From Streptomyces sennicomposti (GTDB lineage: Bacteria; Actinomycetota; Actinomycetes; Streptomycetales; Streptomycetaceae): DNA of 64,000 nt. Under the pieces are notes generated by a model that did not search any database, was not told the DNA's origin, and saw only the letters and a program-made list of their open reading frames with translations. The stretch is from NCBI RefSeq assembly GCF_019890635.1, contig NZ_JAIOAB010000004.1, positions 175,405-239,404 of the forward strand, given 5' to 3'. Shown one piece after another: positions 33,390 through 42,135 of the stretch (within the stretch, counting starts at the first letter, position 1; every line of letters starts with the position of its first letter). The position numbers and the translations under genes were made by a program.

Positions 33390-34394
33390 TTAGGCCGCCG
33401 TTCCGCGTGCCGACAACTGCTGCTCCGCCCGGTCGCCGCCGCTCGCCACGGGCTGAGCGGACCGTTCGGCGGGCGCCGAGGACTGGGCGATGAACGCGCC
33501 CAGCAGGACGACGGCGCCGCCGGCGATCTGCGGCGCGGACAGGTGCTCGCCGAGCAGGACCCAGGCCAGGACCGTAGCGATGACCGCTTCCAGGCATGCC
33601 ACGACGCCCGCGACCTGCGGTGAAAGGCGGCGTACCGAGACCACTCCGGTGACGTAGGCGAGGACGGTGGCGACGAGCACGATCCACAGCAGCAGCACGA
33701 CGGCCGGGACCGGGGTGCCGTTCATCCGCGCGGTGTGGGCGAGCACGGACCAGTGCATGCCCCAGGGGCGGGCCACCACGGTCAGGACAGCGGCGCCGAC
33801 GAGGAGGCCGTAGGCGATGACGCCCAGCGGGTCCGGGGCCCGGTCGCCGGCGTCGCCGCCCTCATCCGACAGGACGAAGTAGCCGACCTGGCAGCAGGCG
33901 GCGCCGAGGGCGAGCAGCAGTCCGAGCGCGTCGAAGCTCAGCCCGGACCAGACCTCCACCACGCACGCGAGTCCGCCGGCCGCGAGGACCACGCCGAGCG
34001 CGGCGGCGCGGGTGACCGGCCGCCGCTGCACGAACCGGACCCAGCCGAGGACCAGGGCCGGCGCCAGGTACTCGACGAGGAGGGCGACGCCGACGGGGAT
34101 ACGGGAGAGCGCGGCGAAGTAGCAGGCCTGGACGCCCGCCACGGCGAGCAGGCCGAACCCGGCGAGCAGGGCGGGGCGGGTGCGCGGCAGCGCGCGGTGG
34201 CGCACGGCGAGCGGCAGCATGACGAGGGCGGCGCCGGTGACCCGCAGCCACACCACGTGCAGCGGGTCGAGGCCCGCCTCGATCAGCGGCTTGGCCGCGA
34301 CGCCGGAACCACCGAAGGCGAGCGCGGACACGAGCGCGAGACCGAGTCCGACGCCCTTGCCGGAGTGGCCGTGACTGATCGCAGACGTACGCAT
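33390..34394 (-). CDS. EamA family (DMT) transporter
   Basis: 334 residues, ten membrane segments. Repeat 1 starts at LGLALVSALAFGGSGVAAKP and repeat 2 at GLLLALGAACCQVGYFVLSD; LEAVIATVLAWVLLGEHLSA closes it. Third EamA protein in the window. The ATG at 34394 is chosen; CATCAT lies 6 bases upstream, which could mean a leaderless mRNA. Just upstream, GATGACA occurs twice 10 bp apart (34403 and 34413), a possible regulator half-site pair. The frame extends to 34436 without added similarity. Confidence 0.86.
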   Translation of the reverse strand: MRTSAISHGHSGKGVGLGLALVSALAFGGSGVAAKPLIEAGLDPLHVVWLRVTGAALVMLPLAVRHRALPRTRPALLAGFGLLAVAGVQACYFAALSRIPVGVALLVEYLAPALVLGWVRFVQRRPVTRAAALGVVLAAGGLACVVEVWSGLSFDALGLLLALGAACCQVGYFVLSDEGGDAGDRAPDPLGVIAYGLLVGAAVLTVVARPWGMHWSVLAHTARMNGTPVPAVVLLLWIVLVATVLAYVTGVVSVRRLSPQVAGVVACLEAVIATVLAWVLLGEHLSAPQIAGGAVVLLGAFIAQSSAPAERSAQPVASGGDRAEQQLSARGTAA

Positions 34395-34471
34395 CGGCAC
34401 ATGATGACAGGCGATGACATGACCGTCATCCCCCATGGCTGCTGTCTCACCGGCTGGAATCGGGGGGTGCC

Positions 34472-35173
34472 TCAGCAGGCGGTCCGGGCGTCCTCCGCGT
34501 GCCCGGCGGGAAGGTCTTCGGCATCGTTGTCGAGCCGTGCGGCCGCCTCGCGGGCGTCGATCCCGGCGCGGGCGAGCACCTCGACGGCGCGGGACTCCGG
34601 GTCGAGGAGGAGCCCGGCGAGCAGGTCGACTCCCCGGGCCGGTCCGCCGCCGCGCCGGGCGGCCCGCTCCCGGGCGTGCTCCAGCGCGGCCGAGGCCAGG
34701 GGCGAGCGGCGGTCGGGGGCGGCCGCACCGGCCGCCGCAGCGCGCGCCGAGACCGTCGCGTCCGCGTTCGTTACCGCGTCCGTCCTCGTCGCCGCGTCCG
34801 TCTTCGTCGCCGCGTCCGTCCTCGTCACCACGGGCAGAGCGCCGGAGTCCTCCACGGTGGACTGCCAGCGCAGGCCGTAGCCGATGCTGCGCTGGACGAG
34901 GTAGCCGAGCAGCCGGGCGATCCGCGGGCCGCCGCCGACGGCGGCGCGCACCTCGGGGTCGGACTCCAGGAGGGTGTGCAGCAGATGGGCGGTGTCGGTC
35001 TGCCGGTCCCCGTCCCGGACCGCCCGCCGCCGCGCGGCGGCGAGCACCGCCGCCAGCTCGTCGCTGAGTCCTGCGGTGTCGTCCGGAAGGCGGTCGTCCT
35101 GGTCGTGGGCCGACTGCCCGGGGATACGGTCGTGCACGTCTTCCACCCCATCAGTCGCTCGGGCTCCGGTCAT
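34472..35173 (-). CDS. Clp N-terminal-domain protein
   Basis: 233 residues if the ATG at 35173 is used; GTG codons at 35146 and 35137 are possible and none has a clear ribosome site. Two Clp-N-type helical repeats are seen, LAAVLAAARRRAVRDGDRQT with TAHLLHTLLES, and ASAALEHARERAARRGGGPA with VDLLAGLLLDPES. Between them lies a linker of six-residue repeats (TDAATK/TDAATR) from an 18-bp DNA repeat near 34755-34830. No ATPase domain follows, so it is a stand-alone Clp-N protein, possibly an adaptor that binds Clp substrates. Confidence 0.75.
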   Translation of the reverse strand: MTGARATDGVEDVHDRIPGQSAHDQDDRLPDDTAGLSDELAAVLAAARRRAVRDGDRQTDTAHLLHTLLESDPEVRAAVGGGPRIARLLGYLVQRSIGYGLRWQSTVEDSGALPVVTRTDAATKTDAATRTDAVTNADATVSARAAAAGAAAPDRRSPLASAALEHARERAARRGGGPARGVDLLAGLLLDPESRAVEVLARAGIDAREAAARLDNDAEDLPAGHAEDARTAC

Positions 35174-35270
35174 CCCCGGCGGGAACCATTCGCGCCTCCC
35201 ACGAGGAGTGGACCCGGCCGGGCCGAATCTCCTCCTCACGGAGGACATCAGACCGTTCCGCCCGGACACG

Positions 35271-35310
35271 CGCAGGGCGCCCCGGGGAAGGTTCCACGGG
35301 GCGCCCTGCG
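35271..35310 (-). terminator. Hairpin terminator after the padR gene
   Basis: CGCAGGGCGCCCCG and its exact complement form a 14-bp stem with a 12-base loop, 27 bases downstream of the PadR stop codon. Confidence 0.88.
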
Positions 35311-35336
35311 TCTGCCGTCCGCGTCGGCGGAGCGGA

Positions 35337-36020
35337 TCAGTCCTCGTCGGCGAGGATCAGGTACAGCTTCTTGCGGGCCTCGTTGATGACGGCGAGCGCC
35401 TTGTCGCGCTGCTCCTTGGTGCCGGTCTTCCAGACCTGGCCGAAGGCCTCCATCAGACCGAAGCCGGCCTGGCGGATCTCGCCGAGGGCCTCCCAGTCGA
35501 CTCCCCGCGAGGCCTCCTCCCAGGGGGCGTCCGGCCCCTCGTCGGCGGCGGCGCGGCCCGCCTCGGTGAGCGCGAACAGCTTCTTGCCGCCCTCGCTCTC
35601 ACTGGCGATCAGCCCCTCGTCCTCCAGCAGTTGGAGGGTGGGGTAGACCGAGCCGGGGCTGGGCTTCCACGCGCCGCCGCTGCGCTCGGCGATCTCCTGG
35701 ATCATCTCGTAGCCGTGCATGGGGCGGTCCTTGAGGAGCGCCAGGATCGACGCCCGTACGTCGCCGCGCCGCGCCCGGCCGCGCGGTCCGCCACGCCCTC
35801 GCCCGCCCCAGGGGCCCGGGAATCCCGGGCCGAATCCGGGGCCGCCGGGGCCGAAGCCCGGTCCGCCGCCGCGCCCTCCCGGGCCGCCGGGGCCGAAACC
35901 GGGGCCGCCCGGTCCGAAGGGCCCGAAGGCCGCGCGCCGTCCGTCGAAGCCGCCGAGAGGACCGAAGCCGCCCCGGTGCCCGCCGTGCTGGTGTCCGTGT
36001 TCATGTCCGTGGGAACGCAT
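35337..36020 (-). CDS. PadR family transcriptional regulator with Gly/Pro-rich N-terminus
   Basis: 227 residues. The first 85 are unusual: a His-rich start (SHGHEHGHQHGGHRGG) and about fifty residues of FGPGGPGF-type repeats. The PadR winged helix follows (VRASILALLKDRPMHGYEMI, GSVYPTLQLLEDEGLI), then a C-terminal dimerisation helix region. The His-rich head could bind metal. The ATG at 36020 is chosen over an in-frame GTG 9 bases upstream. The upstream dyad at 36038-36067 suggests autoregulation, as is usual for PadR proteins. Confidence 0.88.
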   Translation of the reverse strand: MRSHGHEHGHQHGGHRGGFGPLGGFDGRRAAFGPFGPGGPGFGPGGPGGRGGGPGFGPGGPGFGPGFPGPWGGRGRGGPRGRARRGDVRASILALLKDRPMHGYEMIQEIAERSGGAWKPSPGSVYPTLQLLEDEGLIASESEGGKKLFALTEAGRAAADEGPDAPWEEASRGVDWEALGEIRQAGFGLMEAFGQVWKTGTKEQRDKALAVINEARKKLYLILADED

Positions 36021-36037
36021 CGCAACCACTCCATTCC

Positions 36038-36073
36038 ATCGTTGATCTGTCGCGATGCTTCAACGATATATCG
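36038..36073. promoter_or_regulatory. Dyads upstream of padR (possible operator)
   Basis: ATCGTTGA (36038-36045) and TCAACGAT (36060-36067) form a perfect 8-bp inverted repeat with a 14-base gap, and the adjoining CGATATATCG (36064-36073) is a 10-bp palindrome. This AT-rich patch is just upstream of the padR start and should overlap its promoter. Confidence 0.6.
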
Positions 36074-36149
36074 GAATAACGCTTACGACAACCCCCCTCC
36101 GACCTGCGCCGTAGGCCGGTCCCCGCGGCAACCGGGCCGGAAAACAGAT

Positions 36150-36185
36150 CAGCGGGCCGCCGGTCTCACGATCGGCGGCCCGCTG
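36150..36185 (-). terminator. Hairpin terminator after the VOC gene
   Basis: CAGCGGGCCGCCG and its exact complement form a 13-bp stem with a 10-base loop, 32 bases beyond the stop codon of the VOC gene. Confidence 0.85.
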
Positions 36186-36217
36186 GACCCTGATGAACCC
36201 TCGCCCTCACCCTGTCC

Positions 36218-36652
36218 TCAGTCGAGGCAGAACTCGTTGCCCTCGACGTCCCGCATCACCAGGCACGACTCGTTCTCCTCGTCGGCCGGCAGCAGCCGCA
36301 CCCTCGCCGCGCCGAGCGCGACGAGTCGCGCGCACTCCGCCTCGAGCGCGGCGACCCGCTCCTCCCCCACCAGCCCGGTGGCGACCCGTACGTCGAGATG
36401 GACCCGGTTCTTGACGACCTTGCCCTCGGGAACGCGCTGGAAGTACATCCGCGGGCCCACCCCGGAGGGGTCCGAGCAGGCGAACCACTCCCCCCGCCGC
36501 TCGGCCGGCAGCGAGCGCCGGTACGCGTCCCACGAGGCGAAGCCCTCGGGCGGCGGCGGCGCGACGTACCCCAGCACCTCGCACCAGAACCGGGCGACGC
36601 GTTCGGGGTCCGCGCAGTCGAAGGTGACCTGGAACTTCCTGATCGACGGCAT
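36218..36652 (-). CDS. VOC (glyoxalase-like) family protein
   Basis: 144 residues, one glyoxalase/bleomycin-resistance module. FQVTFDCADPERVARFWCEV at the start and VHLDVRVATGLVGEERVAAL in the second half are typical; the end LVMRDVEGNEFCLD carries the usual Glu. The family includes dioxygenases, isomerases and drug-binding proteins, so the role is open. The ATG at 36652 has only a weak ribosome site (GGTGAGCC). It diverges from phzF over about 130 bases. Confidence 0.85.
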   Translation of the reverse strand: MPSIRKFQVTFDCADPERVARFWCEVLGYVAPPPPEGFASWDAYRRSLPAERRGEWFACSDPSGVGPRMYFQRVPEGKVVKNRVHLDVRVATGLVGEERVAALEAECARLVALGAARVRLLPADEENESCLVMRDVEGNEFCLD

Positions 36653-36745
36653 CGGCTCACCGTAGCGGGCGCGTTCCCCGCCGACAGCCGAGTTTCCCGT
36701 CGCGACGGCCACGGCGCTTTCCAGGCCGCCGACCCGCGATTGGCC

Positions 36746-36776
36746 TTGGAACCGCGCTCCGCACGCCCCCTACCGT
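36746..36776 (+). promoter_or_regulatory. Promoter of the phzF-like gene
   Basis: TTGGAA (36746-36751) and TACCGT (36771-36776) with a 19-base spacer. The -10 hexamer ends 6 bases before the ATG at 36783, so the mRNA would start at or next to the start codon. Confidence 0.6.
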
Positions 36777-36782
36777 CAGGGC

Positions 36783-37592
36783 ATGCGGATTCGAATCGTC
36801 GACGCCTTCACCGACCGTCCCTTCGCCGGCAATCCCGCCGGGGTGCTGCTCCTCGACGCCTTCCCCGAGGACGACTGGCTCCAGAACGTGGCGCTGGAGG
36901 TGAACCACGCCGAGACGGCCTTCGCCCACCGGCTGCCCGGGAGCGCGGAGGCCGACTGGGCGCTGCGCTGGTTCACGCCCGCCACCGAGGTGGCGATGTG
37001 CGGGCACGCCACCCTCGCCACCGCCCACATCCTGCACACCACCGGCACGCACACCGGCCCGGTGCGCTTCGCCACCCGCAGCGGCGTGCTCATCGCCACG
37101 CCCGCCGACGACGGCTCGATCACCCTGGACTTCCCGACCGCCCCGCTCACCGCGGTCGAGGTGCCCGACGGGGTCGCCGAGGCCCTGGGCGCCGAGCCGC
37201 TCACCGCCTTCGACACCGGCCCGAGCGTCGGCGACCTGGTGGTGGAGCTGGCCGACGAGAAGACCGTGCGCGGTCTGACGCCCGATCACAAGGCGCTGGC
37301 CGCCTACTCGACGCGGGGCCTCATCGCCACCGCCCGCGCCGAGGACCCGGCCCGCGGCTACGACTTCGTCTCGCGCTGCTTCTTCCCGAACGTGGGCATC
37401 GACGAGGACCCGGTCACCGGCAGCGCCCACACCGCGCTCGCCCCGTACTGGTCCGAGCGCCTGGGCCGCCCCGACCTCACCGGTCTCCAGGCCTCCCCGC
37501 GCTCCGGTCTGGTCCGCACCGGCCTGCGCGGCGAGCGCACCCTGCTCACCGGCCGCGCGGTCACCGTCATCGACGGCGAACTGCACGCCTGA
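36783..37592 (+). CDS. PhzF family isomerase
   Basis: 269 residues. PhzF fold of two similar halves: IRIVDAFTDRPFAGNPAGVL at the start, catalytic Glu44 in NHAETAF, CGHATLATAHIL, and in the second half DEDPVTGSAHTALAPYW. PhzF of phenazine makers isomerises DHHA; most family members elsewhere have unknown substrates, and no phenazine genes are present here. Leaderless promoter upstream. The 3' end, including the stop codon, is duplicated as a 29-bp imperfect repeat directly downstream. Confidence 0.9.
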   Translation: MRIRIVDAFTDRPFAGNPAGVLLLDAFPEDDWLQNVALEVNHAETAFAHRLPGSAEADWALRWFTPATEVAMCGHATLATAHILHTTGTHTGPVRFATRSGVLIATPADDGSITLDFPTAPLTAVEVPDGVAEALGAEPLTAFDTGPSVGDLVVELADEKTVRGLTPDHKALAAYSTRGLIATARAEDPARGYDFVSRCFFPNVGIDEDPVTGSAHTALAPYWSERLGRPDLTGLQASPRSGLVRTGLRGERTLLTGRAVTVIDGELHA

Positions 37593-37624
37593 CGGGCATC
37601 GTCGGCGAGCCGCACGCCTGACGG
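37568..37624. repeat. 29-bp imperfect duplication of the phzF 3' end
   Basis: CATCGACGGCGAACTGCACG... with the TGA stop (37568-37595) recurs as CATCGTCGGCGAGCCGCACG... at 37597-37624, both ending GCCTGACGG. The period is 29 bases, so the second copy is outside the frame of the first and lies after its stop. Confidence 0.75.
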
Positions 37625-37632
37625 CCCGCTCG

Positions 37633-38439
37633 TCACGCCGTCGGCAGCCAGCCCACCTTGCCGGCCAGCAGGGCGTAGCCCACGAACGCCCCGATGTCGA
37701 GCAGCGAATGGGCGACCACCAAGGGGCCGACCCGGCCCCACCGCCGGTACAGCCAGACGAAGACCACGCCCATCACCATGTTCCCGAGGAAACCGCCGAC
37801 GCCCTGGTAGAGGTGGTACGAGCCGCGCAGTACGGAACTGGCCACCAGCGCCGTGCCCGCGGACCAGCCGAGCCGGTCCAGCCGGCGCAGCAGGTAGCCG
37901 ACGACGATCACCTCTTCCAGGACCGCGTTCTGCACCGCGGACAGGATCAGCACCGGGTACTTCCACCACACCGGCGGCAGCGCCTCCGGCACCACCGTGA
38001 GGTTGAAGCCGAGGCCGCGGGCGGCGAGGTAGAAGGCGATCCCGGCGCTGCCGATCACCGCCGCGATCGCGGCCCCGCGGCCGAGGTCGGGCCGGGGGCG
38101 GGTGCGGTCGAAGCCGAGCACGCGCAGGCTCTGCCCCTCGCGCAGCAGGAGGTGCGCGACCAGGGCGACGGGCACGAGGGCGGTGGCGATCCCGAAGAGC
38201 TGCCAGGCGAGGTCGAGCCAGGGGCGGCCCGGCGCGGCGGACGCGTTGAGGGTGGCCGCCTGGTCCTTGAGCCCGCCGGGTTTGGTGACCGATCCGATGA
38301 AGCTGATCAGGGCGGACACTCCGCTCGCCCCGAGCGAGAGCGCCAGGACGAGCAGTGTCTCGTCGCGCAGGACCCTCCGCGACAGTTCCTCGCGCGGCAG
38401 GGCGCCGCCCCCGGGCCCCGCCTCCGTCTCCGCCTGCAC
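37633..38439 (-). CDS. CPBP family intramembrane metalloprotease
   Basis: 268 residues with about seven membrane segments. The three CPBP motifs are present: EE-x3-R-like LEEVIVVGYLLRRL, the His region SSVLRGSYHLYQGVGGF, and VAHSLLDIGAF with the last metal His and Asp. Such proteases cleave within the membrane and include CAAX-processing and Abi enzymes. The GTG at 38439 is chosen because GGGAGG lies 5 bases upstream; a GTG at 38457 is in frame. Confidence 0.88.
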   Translation of the reverse strand: MQAETEAGPGGGALPREELSRRVLRDETLLVLALSLGASGVSALISFIGSVTKPGGLKDQAATLNASAAPGRPWLDLAWQLFGIATALVPVALVAHLLLREGQSLRVLGFDRTRPRPDLGRGAAIAAVIGSAGIAFYLAARGLGFNLTVVPEALPPVWWKYPVLILSAVQNAVLEEVIVVGYLLRRLDRLGWSAGTALVASSVLRGSYHLYQGVGGFLGNMVMGVVFVWLYRRWGRVGPLVVAHSLLDIGAFVGYALLAGKVGWLPTA

Positions 38440-38689
38440 ACCGGCCTCCCGTACCACCGTCGTCGGAGGTCACAGCTTGCCCGATCAGCCCGGCGCGAGC
38501 ACGGCCGACCCCGGGGTGCGCCCGTACGGCGCATTCCCGGGTCACCCCGGACGCACAGCGGGACCACAGGCAGCGGGCTCGGACGGACGGCAGCCGGACG
38601 GACGGCACACGGCATACGGCATACGAACGGACGGGACCGCCCGGCGGCACGCCGTACCCGCCTCCGGCCGCAGAATCAGCGGGCAGAGA

Positions 38690-38940
38690 CCGGATCGAAC
38701 ACGACTCCGCAAGCGGAAGCCGACCCGAAGGCCGAAGCGGCCCCGCGAGCGAAAGCGGCCCGGAAGCCGAAGCGCCCCCGGAGGGGAAGCGCCCGCCGGG
38801 AGCAACGGCCCTCGGAAGCGAGCGTGAACTCCGCAAGCGCCCCGGAAGCGCAAGCAGCCCCCGCGAGCGGAAGCGTTCCCCGGAAGCCGAAGCGGCTCCG
38901 GACCCCGAAGCGGCTCCGGGAGCGGGACCGCGCCCGGAGC
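38690..38940. repeat. Low-complexity repeat region downstream of the GCS2 gene
   Basis: GAAGCCGAAGCGGC-like words of 9-12 bases repeat many times between 38690 and 38940, and CGGACGGACGGCA words repeat around 38580-38630. The frames read as Arg/Lys/Glu/Ala-rich peptides without similarity. I see no gene in 38440-39001. Confidence 0.65.
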
Positions 38941-39001
38941 CCCGCCGGCGCAAACGCCCTCCCGGGGGGGCGGAACCAGCCCCCGAGCGCACAAGCCGTC
39001 C

Positions 39002-40519
39002 TCAGCCGAGCGGCACCGGCGCCGGCAACCCCGCCGGCCAGGTGTGCACCGGCTCGCCGAGCTGCATCAGCTCGCAGTAGCGGCGGGTCGTCGCGGCGAG
39101 GGCGGCCTCCCGGTCCATGCCCTTCTCCAGGGCGCGGTGGAAGGTCGCGGCCTGCCACTGCGCGCCGTTGGTGCGGCGGCGGCACCGCTCCTCGATCACG
39201 CCGAGGTACAGGTCGCGGTCGGCCCGCTCCACTCCCCAGGCGGTCAGGCCCGCCTCGGCCAGCGGCAGCAGCTCGTCGCGGACGAGGGTCACGGCGTCGA
39301 CCTCGGCCGTACCGGAGTGGCGGCCGCGCCGGGGCCAGGTGAAGCGGGCGTCGATGCCGTGCCGGCAGGCGGCCTCGAAGTTGGCCGCCGCCGCCTCGAA
39401 GGGCAGCCGGGTCCACACGGGCCGCGGTTCCTCGGCGAGGGCGCGGACGAGGCCGTAGTAGAAGACGGCGTTGGCGACCACGTCGGTGACGGTCGGCCCG
39501 GCGGGCAGCACCCGGTTCTCGACCCGCAGATGGGGGACGCCGTCGGCGATGTCGTAGACCGGGCGGTTCCAGCGGTAGATCGTGCCGTTGTGCAGGACCA
39601 GCTCGGCGAGTTTCGGGACGCCGCCCTCGGCGAGCACGTCGAGGGGGTCCTCCTCGTCGCAGATCGGCAGCAGCGCCGGGAAGTAGCGCAGGTTCTCCTC
39701 GAAGAGGTCGTACGCCGAGGACACCCAGCGCTCGCCGAACCAGGTGCGCGGCCTGACGCCCTGCGCCTGCAGCTCCGGCGGGCGGGTGTCGGTGGACTGC
39801 TGGAAGAGCGGGGGCCGCGACTCGCGCCACAGCTCGCGCCCGAACAGGAAGGGCGAGTTGGCGCCGACGGCTATCTGCGCGGCGCTGGCCGCCTGAGCGG
39901 CGTTCCACACGTCCGCGAACCGGTCGGGGGTGACCTGGAGGTGCAGCTGCACGGAGGTGCAGGCGGCCTCGGGCACGATCGACTTCGACGTGCACACGAG
40001 GTGCTCCACCCCGTCGATGTCGAGCGCGAAGTCCTCGCCGCGGGCCGCGACGATCTGGTCGTTGAGCAGGGTGTAGCGGTCGACGTCGGAGAGGTTGGAC
40101 GAGACCAGGTCGTCCCGGCCGAGGGTCGGCAGAATGCCGATCATCGCAATTCCCGCGTCCACCTCTCCCGCTTTTCGGTCGGCATATGCCAGTGACGTCC
40201 TCAGCTCCTCGGCCAGCCGGTCGAATACCCGGCCGCCGAGCCGGTGCGGGGCGATGTTGACTTCCAGGTTGAACATCGCGAGTTCGGTCTGGAAGTCACG
40301 GCTGGCGATGCGTTCCAGTACTTGCGCATTGAGCATTCGGGGCAGCCCGTCGGGGCCCACGAGATTCAATTCGATCTCCAGCCCCATCAGATTCTTCGGC
40401 CGGTCGAACCGCTTCTCCTGCAGCAGTCGCTCCAGTCCCGTCAGACACCGCCGGAGCTTGTCGCGGTAGCGGTTGCGATCGGACAGGTCGAACTGGCCTG
40501 CCACGACCTTCTCGCCCAT
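39002..40519 (-). CDS. Glutamate-cysteine ligase family 2 (GCS2) protein
   Basis: 505 residues. GCS2-type ATP-dependent carboxylate-amine ligase: LMGLEIELNLVGPDG near 44-58 carries the metal-binding Glu pair, LAMFNLEVNIAPHRL the substrate strand, then CTSVQLHLQVTP, LRYFPALLPICDEEDPLDV, and HNGTIYRWNRPVYDIADGVP. Family members make gamma-glutamyl amides including gamma-glutamylcysteine (EgtA in ergothioneine synthesis is one); actinomycetes use mycothiol rather than glutathione, and no ergothioneine genes are adjacent, so the acceptor amine is uncertain. GGAGGGAC precedes the ATG at 40519. Confidence 0.86.
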   Translation of the reverse strand: MGEKVVAGQFDLSDRNRYRDKLRRCLTGLERLLQEKRFDRPKNLMGLEIELNLVGPDGLPRMLNAQVLERIASRDFQTELAMFNLEVNIAPHRLGGRVFDRLAEELRTSLAYADRKAGEVDAGIAMIGILPTLGRDDLVSSNLSDVDRYTLLNDQIVAARGEDFALDIDGVEHLVCTSKSIVPEAACTSVQLHLQVTPDRFADVWNAAQAASAAQIAVGANSPFLFGRELWRESRPPLFQQSTDTRPPELQAQGVRPRTWFGERWVSSAYDLFEENLRYFPALLPICDEEDPLDVLAEGGVPKLAELVLHNGTIYRWNRPVYDIADGVPHLRVENRVLPAGPTVTDVVANAVFYYGLVRALAEEPRPVWTRLPFEAAAANFEAACRHGIDARFTWPRRGRHSGTAEVDAVTLVRDELLPLAEAGLTAWGVERADRDLYLGVIEERCRRRTNGAQWQAATFHRALEKGMDREAALAATTRRYCELMQLGEPVHTWPAGLPAPVPLG

Positions 40520-41079
40520 GCAGCGTCCCTCCTTGCTCGGGCGGGCCGGAGATCGGGCCGCCGGGTCCCGGTCAGGTGGGATGATGCCCCGCCATCGCGA
40601 TCGATAACGTCCCACGGCCGCCGGGCACCGACTACTCTGGATCCGTATGACCAGAGGCACATTCACGGGGCATGGGGCGCCCAGCAGTTTCGGGTACCCA
40701 GAGGCCCTCGTGAAAAACGCCGACGGCATCCGGCCGTCCGCCGTGCGGGCGCGGCCCGAGGTCACCGCGGTGCGGCCGTCGGGAAATCGGGATGATTACC
40801 GCGAATCTCCGGCCGAATAGAGACTTGCTGTTCACGTGGAAAACAGCTAGCCGAAACACCACCTGAACATTTGTCGTATAAACTCTGCACCACGGCAGAA
40901 GGTAGGCTCCCGCCGCCCCGGACCCTGCGGTCAGGGCCGAATGCGGCATGCCACGCTCCGCATCCCTCACTCGTCCACCCGGACCGGCTCCGCCCCCTCC
41001 TGCCCGAGAGCTGACAGCGCCGTCCGCCCCACGCCCCGCCCTCGCGCCACCGTGCCTGTCGAATGAGAGGCGACCCACC
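40520..41079. other. Long divergent promoter region, no gene seen
   Basis: 560 bases between divergent genes. The part 40790-40890 is clearly less GC-rich than the rest of the window. It contains GCTGTT (40826-40831) and AACAGC (40841-40846) as a short inverted repeat, and TATAAACT at 40877-40884, a good -10 candidate for the forward gene, which would give an mRNA leader of nearly 190 bases. No conserved small frame is evident. Confidence 0.5.
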
Positions 41080-41664
41080 ATGCCGCTGCACATCCCCCCG
41101 GCTCCCGCCGCCGCACTGCGCTCCGTCCTCACGGCGCTCGATTCCCCCACCGCGCTCCGTGAGGCCCCCACCCCCGCCCTGCGCGCCGCCCAGGGCCCCG
41201 CGACCCCCGAACTGCCGCTGCCCGTGCACGTCCTGGACCACATCGGCGACGACGGGGCGGCCGCGACCCGGCTGGCCGGGTGGCGCTTCCTGATCCGCAG
41301 CGGCGAGCACGCGGTGGCCGCGGCCGAGACCATGCTGACTCCGGACGGATGGGCCTTCTCGCACTTCTTCGAGGGGCCCTACGTCACCTCCACCGAGCGC
41401 GCGCTGCGCCAGGCGGAGACCATGAGCCAGCCCTATCAGCCGCGCCTGCTGTCGGTGCCCAGCCTGTACATGCTGACGCTGTGGCTGCACGGCGACATCG
41501 GCGGCGACGGCACCGGCGGGCACCCGGCCGCCACCGATCTGCTGGTCCCGCTGGCGCCGGCCCCGCCCGGCATACCGGCCCACGTGCCGCACCGGGTCGC
41601 GGATCTGCTGCCGGTCCTGACCCACCGGGCGGCCCCGGTACGGCTCCTGGGGTCGCCCGCCTGA
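41080..41664 (+). CDS. Conserved protein of unknown function
   Basis: 194 residues, Ala/Pro/Leu-rich. The middle holds WRFLIRSGEHAVAAAETMLT and YVTSTERALRQAETMSQPYQ, followed by a hydrophobic LLSVPSLYMLTLWLHGD. No domain that I know; it resembles uncharacterised streptomycete proteins. The ATG has GAGAGG upstream at long spacing; codon choice is typical. A strong hairpin terminator follows and a long leader seems to precede it, so it is probably monocistronic. Confidence 0.68.
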   Translation: MPLHIPPAPAAALRSVLTALDSPTALREAPTPALRAAQGPATPELPLPVHVLDHIGDDGAAATRLAGWRFLIRSGEHAVAAAETMLTPDGWAFSHFFEGPYVTSTERALRQAETMSQPYQPRLLSVPSLYMLTLWLHGDIGGDGTGGHPAATDLLVPLAPAPPGIPAHVPHRVADLLPVLTHRAAPVRLLGSPA

Positions 41665-41687
41665 CCTCGACACCTCGACAGACACCC

Positions 41688-41724
41688 CGTGCCCCGTCGC
41701 CGGAATTGCCGGCGGCGGGGCACG
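41688..41724 (+). terminator. Strong hairpin terminator
   Basis: CGTGCCCCGTCGCCGG pairs with CCGGCGGCGGGGCACG: a 16-bp stem with one T-G wobble and a 5-base loop, 24 bases beyond the stop of the unknown gene at 41080. Confidence 0.9.
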
Positions 41725-42135
41725 TCGTCATCGCCGATCAGGAATAGCGGTCGCCGGAAGTGATCGGCAATGACGATCGGCGATGATCGAGGAAATTCGC
41801 TCATGCGAGCCGTAATTCACTCCTCTGAGCCGAACAGGGGTCGAATAACCGGGCGAACCCGGCCGGACCGCCCGCCGCCCCGACCGGACTAGTCACCTTC
41901 GGTCACCTCGAACCACCCGAAGTGACAGTGCAGTTGAGGTGAACCGCTCGCGCGGGTGACGCGTCTTGAACCTTTGAGAAGCGGTGCCGCGAAATGCCTG
42001 CGGAATCACGTCCGCGGGGCAACACTGGTTCCAGTCCGACTTATCAAACGGGGGGCGGCCATGCAGAATGCCAGCAGCCGCGGGACGGACGCGACGACCA
42101 TCCCGGACCACACAGCAGAGCGAGAGATCCCACCC
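41725..42135. other. Upstream region of the DUF5999 gene, no other gene seen
   Basis: About 410 bases, relatively AT-rich for this genome at 41740-41830, with repeated GATCGG/GATGATC words. The coding frame of the next gene stays open to 41956. An ATG at 42061 with GGGGGG upstream is a possible longer start. Confidence 0.4.

Noticed and set aside
36783..37592. Phenazine biosynthesis locus
   Set aside because: Only a PhzF-family gene is present; phzA-E and phzG relatives are missing and the family is widespread outside phenazine makers.
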